Translations under genes and position numbers: made by a program
Part shown: piece after piece, positions 27,059-35,386 of the stretch
Numbering within the stretch: position 1 is the first letter of the stretch
How the letters are laid out: each line of letters opens with the position of its first letter
Notes under the pieces: model-generated
What the model was told of the DNA's origin: nothing
The model's database searches: none
What the model saw: the letters and a program-made list of their open reading frames with translations, nothing else
Origin: Desulfatitalea sp. BRH_c12
GTDB taxonomy: Bacteria > Desulfobacterota > Desulfobacteria > Desulfobacterales > Desulfosarcinaceae
Length of the DNA stretch: 64,000 nt
Reading direction: 5' to 3'
NCBI GenBank assembly: GCA_000961655.1
Contig: LADR01000038.1
Coordinates: 62,001-126,000, forward strand

Positions 27059-27744
27059 CGTATTTCTCCTTTTGTTTTAAAAAACTTTTTTCTTTCAACT
27101 TCGACGATTTTATTCAGGTTGCGGACAGTGCCTGCGATATCTTGTGCTCCGACAATCTCCGTGACCAGGCAGATCGTGCGGGCGCCGTGGCCGACAACGT
27201 CAGCGGCGTTGTGTTGTTTGATGCCGCCGATGGCGACGATCGGAAGCGAACTGAGTCGGATGGCTTGTTGTAAAAGGTTCAATCCCACGGGCGCGCTGGC
27301 ATCGGCTTTGGTCTGGGTGCTGAAGATGGGGCCAACGCCGATATAGTCGGGGCCGGCGCTTTGCGCGGCGCGGGCCTGAGCCAGCGAATGGGTGGACAGG
27401 CCGATCAGCTTGTCCGGGCCGATAAGGTGGCGCACGTCGGCCACCGGCAGATCGTCTTGGCCCACGTGGACCCCGTCCGCATCGGTGAGCATGGCGATAT
27501 CGACATAGTCATTGACGATAAAGAGCACCCCGGCCGCGCGGGTCAAGTCGCGGATTTCACGGCATTCCGCCAGCATTTGGCTGTGGCTTTTATCGGGCCG
27601 CTTTTCGCGATATTGGATAATCTTGATGCCGCCGTCGATCATCGCGCGCACCACGTCCGCATTCGAGCGCCCCTGGGAGAAGGTATGGGCCGTGATGCCG
27701 TAGACGCCTTCCGGCAGACTGGGCCGGCGGGTGGATTCAGTCAT
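27037..27744 (-). CDS. thiE: Thiamine-phosphate synthase ThiE
   Basis: A 235-residue TIM barrel joining the pyrimidine and thiazole phosphates. Recognised from [35 protein letters not shown] region, [31 protein letters not shown] and [16 protein letters not shown]. The diphosphate-binding Gln-Tyr-Arg-Glu-Lys and the Thr-Lys stretch are intact. It overlaps thiF by eight bases and thiC by 22, so translation is probably coupled. The last ~25 residues ([20 protein letters not shown]) are basic and outside the usual fold. Confidence 0.95.
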   Translation of the reverse strand: MTESTRRPSLPEGVYGITAHTFSQGRSNADVVRAMIDGGIKIIQYREKRPDKSHSQMLAECREIRDLTRAAGVLFIVNDYVDIAMLTDADGVHVGQDDLPVADVRHLIGPDKLIGLSTHSLAQARAAQSAGPDYIGVGPIFSTQTKADASAPVGLNLLQQAIRLSSLPIVAIGGIKQHNAADVVGHGARTICLVTEIVGAQDIAGTVRNLNKIVEVERKKFFKTKGEIRCPSKPR

Positions 27745-28273
27745 AGTAGCCTCCTTTTTCGAGGATGATGTGCGCCATCATGGCAGCGATGGCTGCCACC
27801 TTGGGTGCATAGCAGCGGGCGTTGGCCGCGTCGGTCAGGAAATCGCCGACGATCGTACACGCTCCGATGCGGCGTGTTTCCATCCGATCCATGTGTCGGC
27901 CGGCCACGCCCGATGCCGAAACGATCGGCCGGCCGGCGGGCAGCAACGCTTCAAGCAATGCTTTTTTATCTGCAGCACCGTCCAACCCTTCGACGATCAC
28001 ATCGCAGCCCTCAAAGGTGCCTGCCATGGACAGCGTATCCAACTTCACCCGCGCGCGTTCGACATGCAGATCGGGCGCGATGCGCAGCAGGTTTTCAGCC
28101 AGCATATCGACCTTGGGGCGCCCGGTCTGATCGCGAAAGTAAAATTGACGGTTCAAATTGCCGGCCTCCACGCAGTCGAAGTCGACCAGTTTCAGCCGGC
28201 GCACCCCGCTGCGCACCAGGTATACCGCCACATTGGATCCGATGCCGCCCACGCCTGCGATGCCGATTTTCAT
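27737..28273 (-). CDS. thiF: Sulfur carrier protein ThiS adenylyltransferase ThiF (short form)
   Basis: A 178-residue E1-like enzyme that adenylates the C-terminus of ThiS. The nucleotide-binding GIAGVGGIGSNVAVYLVRSG is right at the N-terminus, followed by LVDFDCVEAGNLNRQFY and DVIVEGLDGAADKKALLEA. It lacks the C-terminal zinc-binding and Cys region of MoeB/ThiF of enteric bacteria, which agrees with the short family-2 ThiF of anaerobes that work with ThiH. Its ATG overlaps the thiH stop (ATGA), indicating translational coupling. Confidence 0.93.
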   Translation of the reverse strand: MKIGIAGVGGIGSNVAVYLVRSGVRRLKLVDFDCVEAGNLNRQFYFRDQTGRPKVDMLAENLLRIAPDLHVERARVKLDTLSMAGTFEGCDVIVEGLDGAADKKALLEALLPAGRPIVSASGVAGRHMDRMETRRIGACTIVGDFLTDAANARCYAPKVAAIAAMMAHIILEKGGYYD

Positions 28274-29376
28274 ATGCGGTCCCAGTCCTTGTAAACCGGT
28301 TGATAGCCCTGGGCGACGATGGCCGCGGCCACCTCTGCGACGCTGCGGCTATCGGAGATTGCGAATTGGGTCGATTCGCGCTGGGCAGGTTCGGCATAGC
28401 CGCCCACGCCGGTCGACGATGCGGCCGAAAAGCGCGTGACGCCGAGCGGGATCAGGTGGTCCCGGAACCGGGCGCGCTCACGGGTGGATATCGTGATGCC
28501 CGCGCGCGGCTGGAAAAGGCGCAGGGCCATCATGAATTGCACGAAAGCGCGGTCGTCGGCCGGAAAAGCGGGTTTGTATTCACCTTCGGCCGGGTTAAAG
28601 CGCGGCAAGGAAAAGCTGATTTCGGTCTCCAGATAGCGATCATCCAGATAGCGTGCGTGCAGGCCGGTGAAAAACACCTCGCGGCGTTTTTCTGCCAAAC
28701 CGATCAGCGCGCCGATATTGACGGCGCGAAAGCCAGCGCGGGCACCGCGCTCGGGCGCATCCAGGCGATAGCGGAAGTCCATTTTGCGACCGGCCAGATG
28801 CACCTGGCGATAGATGTCCGGGTCATAGGTTTCCTGGAAAAGCGTCAGGCCGTCCACGCCGGCCGCATTCAGCGCTGCATACTGCGCTTTATCCATGGGA
28901 AAAATTTCGATGGAGACCGAAGCGAAGTGATTTTTCAGCAGGCTTACCGCCGCCACCAGGTAATCCATGGGTGTGGCCGCCGGCGCTTCGCCGGTCAGCA
29001 GCAGAACATGCTGCATGCCGGTGCGCGTAATGGCGCGTGCCTCGGCTTCGATCTGCGGCAGGCTCAGCTTGCTGCGCGCAATGGCATGGGTCCGGTTGAA
29101 GCCGCAATATACGCACTGGTTGCTGCAGTAATTAGAGATGTACAAAGGGATGAAGAGTTGAATGGTACGGCCGAAGTGCTGCACGGTCAGTTGCCGGGCT
29201 TTGTGCGCCATGGGTTCGAGACACGCCGATGCCGCCGGGCTCAAAAGCGTCAGCAGATCCATGTCGCCCAGCCGTTCCTTCGATAAGACGTGTGCCACAT
29301 CCGCGGCGGTGGTTTGCGCGAAAAAATCATCGAAGTCGAAGTTCCGGTAGTGCTCTATGATTTCATAAAAGGACAT
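28270..29376 (-). CDS. thiH: 2-iminoacetate synthase ThiH
   Basis: A 368-residue radical SAM enzyme that cleaves tyrosine to dehydroglycine for thiazole formation in anaerobes. The cluster motif is SNYCSNQCVYCGFN (CxxxCxxC, residues ~84-97). LLLTGEAPA, SIEIFPMD, GLTLFQETYD and the later FNIGALIGL-like line and ISTRERARFRD are also typical. Use of ThiH and not the oxygen-dependent ThiO agrees with an anaerobic host. A 26-base gap separates it from thiG. Confidence 0.95.
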   Translation of the reverse strand: MSFYEIIEHYRNFDFDDFFAQTTAADVAHVLSKERLGDMDLLTLLSPAASACLEPMAHKARQLTVQHFGRTIQLFIPLYISNYCSNQCVYCGFNRTHAIARSKLSLPQIEAEARAITRTGMQHVLLLTGEAPAATPMDYLVAAVSLLKNHFASVSIEIFPMDKAQYAALNAAGVDGLTLFQETYDPDIYRQVHLAGRKMDFRYRLDAPERGARAGFRAVNIGALIGLAEKRREVFFTGLHARYLDDRYLETEISFSLPRFNPAEGEYKPAFPADDRAFVQFMMALRLFQPRAGITISTRERARFRDHLIPLGVTRFSAASSTGVGGYAEPAQRESTQFAISDSRSVAEVAAAIVAQGYQPVYKDWDRI

Positions 29377-29402
29377 GGTTATGAACCATCTCTTTCCGAT
29401 TT

Positions 29403-30191
29403 TTACGTGCCACTTTCCATTTCGGTCAAAAACCCGGTCAACGGTGAAGACGCGCGGGCTATCCGGCTTTCTTCCGCCATTTGCGCCAGATAAGCGATAC
29501 GCCCGGCTTCAACAGCCAAAGCAAAGGCCCGTCCCATGGCCACCGGATCTTGCGCCGTTGCAATAGCGGTGTTGACCAGAACGGCATCAGCCCCCATCTC
29601 CATGGCTTGCGCCGCATGCGAGGGTCGGCCGATACCCGCATCGACGATGACCGGCACGCGGCAGTTTTCGATCAGCAGAGCGATCAGTTCGGCGGTTTGC
29701 AGTCCGCGGTTGGAGCCGATGGGGGCTCCCAAAGGCATGACGGCGGCGGCACCGGCACTTTCCAGGCGTTTGGCCAGGGGCAGGTCAGGCAGCATGTACG
29801 GCAGCACCACAAACCCTTCCTTGGCCAGGATTTCCGTGGCCGCGAGGGTTTCATAATTGTCGGGCATCAGGTATTTGGTGTCCGTGATCACTTCGATTTT
29901 GATGAAATCCCCGCATCCGGCCGCACGCGCAATGCGTGCAATACGCACGGCTTCTTCGGCGGTACGGGCGCCGGAGGTGTTGGGCAGCAGGGTCACTGTT
30001 TTGGGAATATGGCTGAGGATCGGGTCGGATGCCAGGCTGGCATCGATCCGCCGCAGGGCCACCGTGATCATTTGGGATCCGCTGGCTGCGAGCATGTCGG
30101 CCACCAGGGAGTTGGCCGCGAATTTACCGGTGCCGGTAAACAGGCGATTGTCGAACATGTGGCCGCCGATAACCAAGGAATCTTGCGTCAT
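29403..30191 (-). CDS. thiG: Thiazole synthase ThiG
   Basis: A 262-residue barrel that forms the thiazole phosphate from deoxyxylulose phosphate, dehydroglycine and ThiS thiocarboxylate. Typical blocks: [10 protein letters not shown]-like [52 protein letters not shown] with the Schiff-base Lys, and [20 protein letters not shown] followed by [12 protein letters not shown]. Start ATG 30191 lies three bases after the thiS stop, so the two genes are tightly coupled. No unusual features. Confidence 0.96.
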   Translation of the reverse strand: MTQDSLVIGGHMFDNRLFTGTGKFAANSLVADMLAASGSQMITVALRRIDASLASDPILSHIPKTVTLLPNTSGARTAEEAVRIARIARAAGCGDFIKIEVITDTKYLMPDNYETLAATEILAKEGFVVLPYMLPDLPLAKRLESAGAAAVMPLGAPIGSNRGLQTAELIALLIENCRVPVIVDAGIGRPSHAAQAMEMGADAVLVNTAIATAQDPVAMGRAFALAVEAGRIAYLAQMAEESRIARASSPLTGFLTEMESGT

Positions 30192-30194
30192 TTT

Positions 30195-30392
30195 TCACCC
30201 TCCGCCAACGAAGCTCAGCAACTCCAGTACATCGTCCTCCTGAAGCTGACTATCGGGCCATTGCGCCTGTGGGACGACGACGCGGTTATGCTCCACCACC
30301 AGACGCTCAGGGATGAGGCCTTTGCCAAAGATCAGTTGGTCGATGGTGCGAGCGGTCGTGGTTTCGGGTTGGCCATTGACTGTTATACGCAT
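30195..30392 (-). CDS. thiS: Sulfur carrier protein ThiS
   Basis: A 65-residue ubiquitin-like carrier. ATG 30392 follows CAGGAGCGCAAG; an upstream in-frame codon at 30416 lies inside the riboswitch terminator and is not used. The sequence begins MRITVNGQ, has ERLVVEHNRVVVP in the centre and ends LLSFVGGG, the Gly-Gly tail that is adenylated by ThiF and receives sulfur. First gene of the thiS-G-H-F-E-C operon. Confidence 0.94.
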   Translation of the reverse strand: MRITVNGQPETTTARTIDQLIFGKGLIPERLVVEHNRVVVPQAQWPDSQLQEDDVLELLSFVGGG

Positions 30393-30407
30393 CTTGCGCT
30401 CCTGTAA

Positions 30408-30450
30408 TAAAAACAAAAAGCCGCCTGACCTGTATTCCGGGTCAGCGGCT
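30408..30450 (-). terminator. Riboswitch expression-platform terminator before thiS
   Basis: On the minus strand AGCCGCTGACC..GGTCAGGCGGCT (30419-30450) forms a long stem followed by TTTTTGTTTT. The run ends just before the thiS ribosome site, so TPP-bound aptamer would favour this hairpin and stop transcription. Confidence 0.85.
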
Positions 30451-30484
30451 CGCTGAAAAAAATGACGGTATATCTTTTTGTCGC

Positions 30485-30570
30485 GCCGCTTCCCTTCGCC
30501 GGTATTACCCGGATCAGGTTCTAAGGGTTGGACTGAATCCTCTCAGCGTGAACCGCACCCCTAGCGTGTA
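30485..30570 (-). promoter_or_regulatory. TPP riboswitch aptamer (THI box)
   Basis: Reading leftward: CTAGGGGTGC (30564-30555), GCTGAGA, then ACCCTTAGAACCTGATCCGG, GTAATACCGGCGAAGGGAAG. These are the conserved segments of the thiamine-pyrophosphate aptamer, including CUGAGA and GAACCUGAUC. It precedes the terminator and the thi genes, so the whole six-gene operon should be repressed by TPP through transcription attenuation. Confidence 0.95.
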
Positions 30571-30572
30571 TA

Positions 30573-30608
30573 ATGATTATCTATAAATAAGCGTCATGGG
30601 ATTGTCAA
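30573..30608 (-). promoter_or_regulatory. Sigma-70-type promoter of the thi operon
   Basis: On the minus strand TTGACA (30608-30603), a 17-base spacer and TATAGA (30585-30580) lie directly upstream of the aptamer. The expected start, six to eight bases later, is at about 30573, immediately before the conserved GGGGTGC of the riboswitch. Confidence 0.7.
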
Positions 30609-30663
30609 CGGGGATTCGTTGGGTGGCAGTTGAGTGGTGGTGTGTGGGGTGACCTAAAAACCC

Positions 30664-30956
30664 GTAGGGTGGGCATTGCCCACCACCATAGGCGCTGGAT
30701 TGAAGGGATTCGCAAAGCATGCCGGTTTTCCGGCAGGGTAAGGAATTTCTGGCGGCCGGTAAGTTAGCACGATAAAAAAGCAAGTCGCACCTTTGGTAAT
30801 GGCGCGGCGATAATCCGACATGATTTTTCATCAACATTTATGGATAGGGCGGGGCGTTGCCTGCCATCGTGTCATTCAAAACCATCCGCACCACAGATCA
30901 CCTATGACCATTTGCAAATGATGGTGGGCGATGCCCTGGGCGATGCCCACCCTACC
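30664..30956 (+). repeat. Dispersed composite repeat, copy 2 (long variant of module 3)
   Basis: Starts GTAGGGTGGGCATTGCCCACC and ends GATGGTGGGCGATGCCC..GGCGATGCCCACCCTACC, so it has the same termini as 18819-18983 and 62296-62465. The 290-base interior is different, except near the right end. The final part carries a duplicated GGGCGATGCCC. Upstream GTGTGTGGGGTGAC (about 30641-30654) matches the end of module 1. Confidence 0.7.
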
Positions 30957-31222
30957 TGGCTGAAATGCGGCCCATTCGCAAAGGCGGTTACCCTGGTTGA
31001 GTGGTTGATCTTGAATTTTTTGATTTGCTGAGTTCGTTGATGGTGGTCGCCCCATTCGTCCCTTGGATGTTACGAATCGACCATTTAACGAATTTGTGTT
31101 AGGCAGTAGGTTCGCGCCATTCGCGTGGCATTGATTAATCCCTATTGATACGCCGCTGTGCATCGCTGTTCTGATACGATTACAGATCGCCGCACCGGAC
31201 CCTTCAACATTGTGTGCAGGAT
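30957..31222. other. Intergenic region before the hydrolase gene
   Basis: Some 260 bases with no gene. GTTAGGC occurs at about 31099 with ATTTAAC just upstream, which resembles attC boxes without a hairpin between them. I saw no promoter that I would defend. Confidence 0.35.
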
Positions 31223-32137
31223 ATGACGACAGATTGTGTTTTTAACGTGAGCGTCAATGCTTTTTCGGTCGGAGAGGTGCGGTACCGCGGACTCTTTATG
31301 CCCCATGGCGGTCCGGAAGCGTCGGCACCCGAGCGTCGGCCAGTACTGCTGCTCGGCGGCACAAGTATTTCCATGTCCGATCAAAAAGAGCTTATCGTGT
31401 GCCTGTTCACGGCCGGCTTCGACATGGCCGCCATCGAAACGCCCATGGGCGGACTCTGGCATGCGGGTGGGGTACCCAAAAAAGTACGCTGCGATGCCCT
31501 GGTGGATTTTATCAAACACTTGTGCGCATCCGAAAAGATCAAGGGCATCGATATCGTCGCTCATTCTTACGCCGCTTTTGAAGTTGTCCGCACACTGATG
31601 GCAGCGTCCGTCACTTATCGCCCGCTGATCAAGAGCGTTGTGTTGATCAACCCGCCCGGTTTCAGTGCGCGCCTGACCTTTGTTTCCCATCTGCTTCGAA
31701 TTGTCTGGGGTCATATTCTTTGCGGTTATCTGAAAATGCTATGGTGCCGATACGGTTGGGGACATTGCACGGGAATGGTCACTGGCGCGGAGAGAAAAGC
31801 GTTCGCGCGCCGGGAATTGCGCGGCATCGTCGCCATGACCTTCAAAGGGATGCAAAACCCGGTGCGTACTATTCGAGAGATCCGGGACATCGTTTCGTTC
31901 AAACCCGCCGGCCCGATTTCACAGCTGCAAGAGATTCATGGCTATGATTTCAATTTGTTTCTGAATGCCGGCGATCGTATGGTCCAGGTTCAGGATACGC
32001 TTTTTTGTGGGTTGCGTCTGCTGCGTCCGGAGAATATCAGGGTGGTGCCCGGCGGTCATAACGACATCGTGTACCAGCAGTGGCAAAGACAGGCTTTGAT
32101 TGCTTTTCTGAACGAAATCAGAGCGCGCACGTCTTAA
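31223..32137 (+). CDS. Alpha/beta-hydrolase-fold protein
   Basis: A 304-residue protein from ATG 31223 (GCAGG upstream; GTG 31214 is possible). The order of elements fits an alpha/beta hydrolase: VLLLGGTSISMSDQ near the oxyanion region, DMAAIETPMGGLWHAGG, IKGIDIVAHSYAAFEVVRTL with the nucleophile elbow HSYAA (His-Ser-Tyr), VVLINPPGF, NLFLNAGDRMV and VPGGHNDIVY with the final catalytic His. Usual Gly-x-Ser-x-Gly is changed to Ala-His-Ser-Tyr-Ala, but the Ser is kept. There is no signal peptide. It is convergent with the UbiA gene; nothing in the surroundings defines its substrate. Confidence 0.75.
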   Translation: MTTDCVFNVSVNAFSVGEVRYRGLFMPHGGPEASAPERRPVLLLGGTSISMSDQKELIVCLFTAGFDMAAIETPMGGLWHAGGVPKKVRCDALVDFIKHLCASEKIKGIDIVAHSYAAFEVVRTLMAASVTYRPLIKSVVLINPPGFSARLTFVSHLLRIVWGHILCGYLKMLWCRYGWGHCTGMVTGAERKAFARRELRGIVAMTFKGMQNPVRTIREIRDIVSFKPAGPISQLQEIHGYDFNLFLNAGDRMVQVQDTLFCGLRLLRPENIRVVPGGHNDIVYQQWQRQALIAFLNEIRARTS

Positions 32138-32183
32138 ATCTTACCTGTAAGCGTTTGCACGTCCTGCGCGAGCCGGGCATAGA

Positions 32184-33125
32184 CTAACGGAGCATTGCCG
32201 CCAGCGTCAGCGTCAGCATGGCCAGCGGATAGTGGCTGGCCTTGTTGAAAAGAGCCATGGCGTCTGCGCGCCGGCGTCGGCGGCTGAGAAGATAAGCCGG
32301 GTACAAAAGAAAATAGACATTCACAGCCAGCGCGGCCAATAAGAACAAGGGACTGAAAGCAAGCGGTGAGACCCACAGCAGGATCATGCTCAAAAAGAGG
32401 GTTGCCACCAGACTGAAGACGACCAGCAGCGTGGCACGATGCAAGCCGAAGCGAATGGGAATTGTCTTGGCTTTGAAATGGCGATCTTCTTCGATATCGG
32501 TCCAGTCGTTGGGGATATTCTGTCCGCCGATTTCCCAGGCGAACAACCACGCGAACAAAACTGCTGTAAAAAATACCGGCGGCGTCGGATCGACCGCAAA
32601 CACGGCCGCCAGGGCACCGAGGGTTTTGACGGCCCCATTGACCAGGGCGCGCGCCGGTGTGACGCGCCACAATTTGCAATACACACCTTCTAGAATACAG
32701 CCTGCCACGAAGAGATAGACGCACACCGGGTTGAGCCAGTAGGCGCCTACCAAGGCAACGGCGGCCCATGCGCTCGCCCATGCCAGTCCGGCGGCCGGCC
32801 GCAGCATTCCTTTGGCCATGGGATGGCGGACCATGACCCCATCCAGATAGTTTTCATTGTCGTTGTATCCGCCGATGCCGACCTTTTCGCGGTCGGCGTG
32901 CAGATCCACCAGGTCGTTGAGCGCGTACACGGCCGTATAGCCCGCGAATACGGTGATCAACCCGACTACCACCACGGCGGCCGGCGGAAAATGTCCAAGG
33001 CATAGTAGCGCCGCCAAAACCGGGGCGGCCATATCGATCACCCCGTGCGGCGTGCGCGATAAAGCGAAGAAAAGCTTGAGACGATGTTGTACGGTGTGAA
33101 TTCTGGGTAATGGGACTGAAATCAA
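32184..33125 (-). CDS. UbiA-family prenyltransferase
   Basis: An integral membrane protein of about 313 residues with eight or nine helices. The two Asp-rich motifs that bind Mg-prenyl diphosphate are present: NDLVDLHADREK and NDWTDIEEDRHFKAKTIPIRFG. It would attach an isoprenoid chain to an aromatic or polar acceptor; quinone, haem or chlorophyll-like routes are all possible and the flanking genes do not decide. TTG 33125 is chosen because AGGAG stands nine bases before it; ATG 33173, further upstream, has no ribosome site. The segment LKLFFALSRTPHGVIDMAAP is the usual start of the membrane domain. Confidence 0.82.
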   Translation of the reverse strand: MISVPLPRIHTVQHRLKLFFALSRTPHGVIDMAAPVLAALLCLGHFPPAAVVVVGLITVFAGYTAVYALNDLVDLHADREKVGIGGYNDNENYLDGVMVRHPMAKGMLRPAAGLAWASAWAAVALVGAYWLNPVCVYLFVAGCILEGVYCKLWRVTPARALVNGAVKTLGALAAVFAVDPTPPVFFTAVLFAWLFAWEIGGQNIPNDWTDIEEDRHFKAKTIPIRFGLHRATLLVVFSLVATLFLSMILLWVSPLAFSPLFLLAALAVNVYFLLYPAYLLSRRRRRADAMALFNKASHYPLAMLTLTLAAMLR

Positions 33126-33366
33126 GGTTTGTCGGCTCCTGTTGAAACGTCCACTGATGGCTGACGAATGCATTTTGCGCAACGGGCTTGCCCTGGACGC
33201 ACACGTCCCAGACGCACCGGTACATGCACCGAATGACTTGCTTGTAGCATGAAAAATGGAAAGTGAAAACGCGCTTATGGTGTGTCAGATAGAGTGTTTT
33301 GTCAATGGCGGGTGTTTGTTGGATTTGTGTATTCAACAATTTGACGAATCAACGCATTGACGGTCG

Positions 33367-34056
33367 CTAAAAAATGGCGGTCCAGATGTCCAGCAGCAGC
33401 GAAAAGGCCATACCGATCATGATCAGTCCGGCCGTCATCTCCATCTGGGTACGGTAGCGTTGCCAAACCGCCGCTGCACCGGTCGCGAGAAGCAGCAATC
33501 CTGGCAGGGTTCCAAGGCCGAACAGGGCTGCCATCAGGCCGCCCTGGGCGGCGCCGCCCGCGGCCAGGGCGCGGGCGAAAACGCCATAGGACAACCCGCA
33601 TGGCAACAGGCCGAGCATCAAGCCCATGACAAAAAGCCAACGATGGCTTTGACCGCGCAAAACGCGTTTCATCACCGTGCTGTATCCTGGAATGAGGCGG
33701 GGTATGGCCGTGGACAGCCATTGCGGTTCGCTGCCCAACCCCAGTCGGTTCAGTCCGAGGACGAGCAGAAACAAGGCCACCGGCAAGGAAAATCCGATCT
33801 GGATGCGTGCGGCCCAGATCATCGTCTCTTCCGGCGAAAGGCCCCATAGATGCACCAAGCCTTGACCGACGCCCCCTAAAGCCGTGCCCACGGCCGTGTA
33901 AGTGATCAAGCGGCCGGCATGATAGATCGCATGCGCCTGCCAGCGGCCATACTGTCCAGGCAGGGCGATGACCAGCGGACCGCACATGCCCAGGCAATGG
34001 CCGGTTCCCGCAAGGCCCAGGAGTACCAAAGAGAAATAATCGATGGCAGGACTCAT
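33367..34056 (-). CDS. SafE/DsbD-like membrane protein (urease accessory UreH-like)
   Basis: A 229-residue protein with about six membrane segments. It begins YFSLVLLGLAGTGHCLGMCGP, where the GHCxGMCGP signature marks the sulfite exporter SafE/UreH-like branch of the DsbD transmembrane family. A second half has GLMLGLLPCGLSYGVFARAL with the paired PCG motif, so the three-helix duplication is plain. Members move electrons or metal ions across the inner membrane and often stand beside copper or cytochrome maturation genes. It is divergent from the NosL-like operon, 290 bases away, which fits a common metal theme. Confidence 0.85.
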   Translation of the reverse strand: MSPAIDYFSLVLLGLAGTGHCLGMCGPLVIALPGQYGRWQAHAIYHAGRLITYTAVGTALGGVGQGLVHLWGLSPEETMIWAARIQIGFSLPVALFLLVLGLNRLGLGSEPQWLSTAIPRLIPGYSTVMKRVLRGQSHRWLFVMGLMLGLLPCGLSYGVFARALAAGGAAQGGLMAALFGLGTLPGLLLLATGAAAVWQRYRTQMEMTAGLIMIGMAFSLLLDIWTAIF

Positions 34057-34346
34057 TGCGTCATTGCTTCCTCATCTGTTGTATATTGCTTGTCCCCGAT
34101 AGTAAAAGCGGCTACAGTAAAACCTGTTTCATTCCTTCGCTGTGGTGTGGATCATTTCTCTTCTTGATGCGTCCATTTTCGGTCCAAAAGGCACTGTGCA
34201 TTGAATGCGTTTCCCAGTAAACCAATTTTGCGTAGGCGCCTATAGCCGCAGGCTCGGTCCTGCCTCTTGCATTTGTCCTCGGAGTGTAGGCTGCTCACTT
34301 CGACAAGGCAACCTTTAACATACGCAGCCAAAAGGAGGAACAGGCG

Positions 34347-34907
34347 ATGTTCAAACGGGTGCACACGGTCGGCTGGGGTCTTCTGATCGGGGCGATTCTA
34401 ACGCTGACCTGCGTGCCGTGCATGGCGGATACGGACGCCACGGAAAAAAGCCCGGCCAAAGGACCGGTGGCTGCGGACGCACCGATCGGGGCCGATGGTC
34501 ACATGCAGATCGGAGCTGGCGATCGTTGCCCGGTGTGCGGCATGTTTCCGGCCAAACGGCCCAAAACAGCGGCGGCCCTGATGCTGAACGATGGGCGCAC
34601 CTTTTACTTCTGCGCCAATGGGTGTCTGCTGCGGTCCTGGCACAACGCGCCCACATACCTGGGTGTGCCATCTGAGAGCGTCACCCGCATGGTGGTCAAA
34701 AATTATATGAACGGTACTTCGATCGAGGCCCGAAAGGCATGGTGGGTGGCCGGATCGGATGTGGTCGGGCCAATGGGGCCTGCCCTGGTGACCTTGGCCA
34801 CGCGTGCCGAAGTGGCGCAGTTCAAGACGCGTCACGGCGCGAAACATGTTTTTCAGCTCTCGGAGATGGATGACACCCTTTGGCGGACTTTGTTTCCGCC
34901 AAAATAA
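34347..34907 (+). CDS. NosL-like periplasmic metal-binding protein
   Basis: A 186-residue exported protein. ATG 34347 follows AAGGAGGA. A signal peptide spans residues ~1-28 (WGLLIGAILTLTCVPCMA). The body opens with GDRCPVCGMFPAKRPKTAAA, the CPVCGM motif found in NosL and related copper chaperones, then GRTFYFCANGCLLRSWHNAP with two more Cys, and ends with a VFQLSEMDDTLWRTLF segment. NosL binds Cu(I) for nitrous oxide reductase, but no nosZ is in this window, so another target or copper export is likely. It opens a block of five genes on one strand, the last four overlapping each other. Confidence 0.85.
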   Translation: MFKRVHTVGWGLLIGAILTLTCVPCMADTDATEKSPAKGPVAADAPIGADGHMQIGAGDRCPVCGMFPAKRPKTAAALMLNDGRTFYFCANGCLLRSWHNAPTYLGVPSESVTRMVVKNYMNGTSIEARKAWWVAGSDVVGPMGPALVTLATRAEVAQFKTRHGAKHVFQLSEMDDTLWRTLFPPK

Positions 34908-35047
34908 ATGCTATCCGGCCCCTGCCCACAAACGTGATTGCGATCTTTCTTCCGCTGCGGCATGATGTACCGTTCAGGTGATACTTTGTATGGCGGAGTC
35001 ACGGATCGCCTGAAGGATTATGGGTGACGATCACGGGAAGTTCACGG

Positions 35048-35386
35048 ATGAAGCCACACGTTGACACGCAAGCGATGGATGGCTGCACTTTATTACGGCA
35101 AGCGAAGCTGTGGGTGCAGGGCGCCATTTTAATTTCCCTGGTGGTCCTCGGAGGGATCGTCGTCGATGGTCTCTTGCGGGCGAACCGGCAAGACCAGGGC
35201 GCGGCCGTCTGGATGCAACAACTTGACTTGTCAAGCCCGGCCTTCTGGCCCGCCGGCACCGTCCAGCGTTATCCGAATGCCCTTCCTGCGGGCATGGATT
35301 TGCGTCTGTGCCCCTTTAACGGTTTTGGGGCCGTTCGCCAGTCGGGGGCTGGGGATGCCAGCCGTTTTTCGGAACCGAGGCCATGA
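35048..35386 (+). CDS. Small membrane-anchored protein in the NosL/ABC operon
   Basis: A 112-residue protein with one clear membrane helix (residues ~22-42, WVQGAILISLVVLGGIVVDG) followed by an outside domain of ~65 residues containing QQLDLSSPAFWPAGTVQRYP and one Cys (LCPFNGFG). ATG 35048 has GGGAAG upstream; GTG 35024 is an alternative. Its stop overlaps the permease start (ATGA), so it belongs to the transporter operon. No family recognised; it could be the periplasmic or adaptor part of the ABC system. Confidence 0.7.
   Translation: MKPHVDTQAMDGCTLLRQAKLWVQGAILISLVVLGGIVVDGLLRANRQDQGAAVWMQQLDLSSPAFWPAGTVQRYPNALPAGMDLRLCPFNGFGAVRQSGAGDASRFSEPRP

Noticed and set aside
25937-29286. Very long plus-strand open frames (469 and 493 codons) opposite thiC, thiF and thiH
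   Set aside because: They are shadows created by GC-rich codon usage of the thi genes; the minus-strand products carry all catalytic motifs.
31083-31105. ATTTAAC and GTTAGGC close together, like attC boxes
   Set aside because: Only ten bases lie between them, so no hairpin can form; chance or a heavily deleted site.
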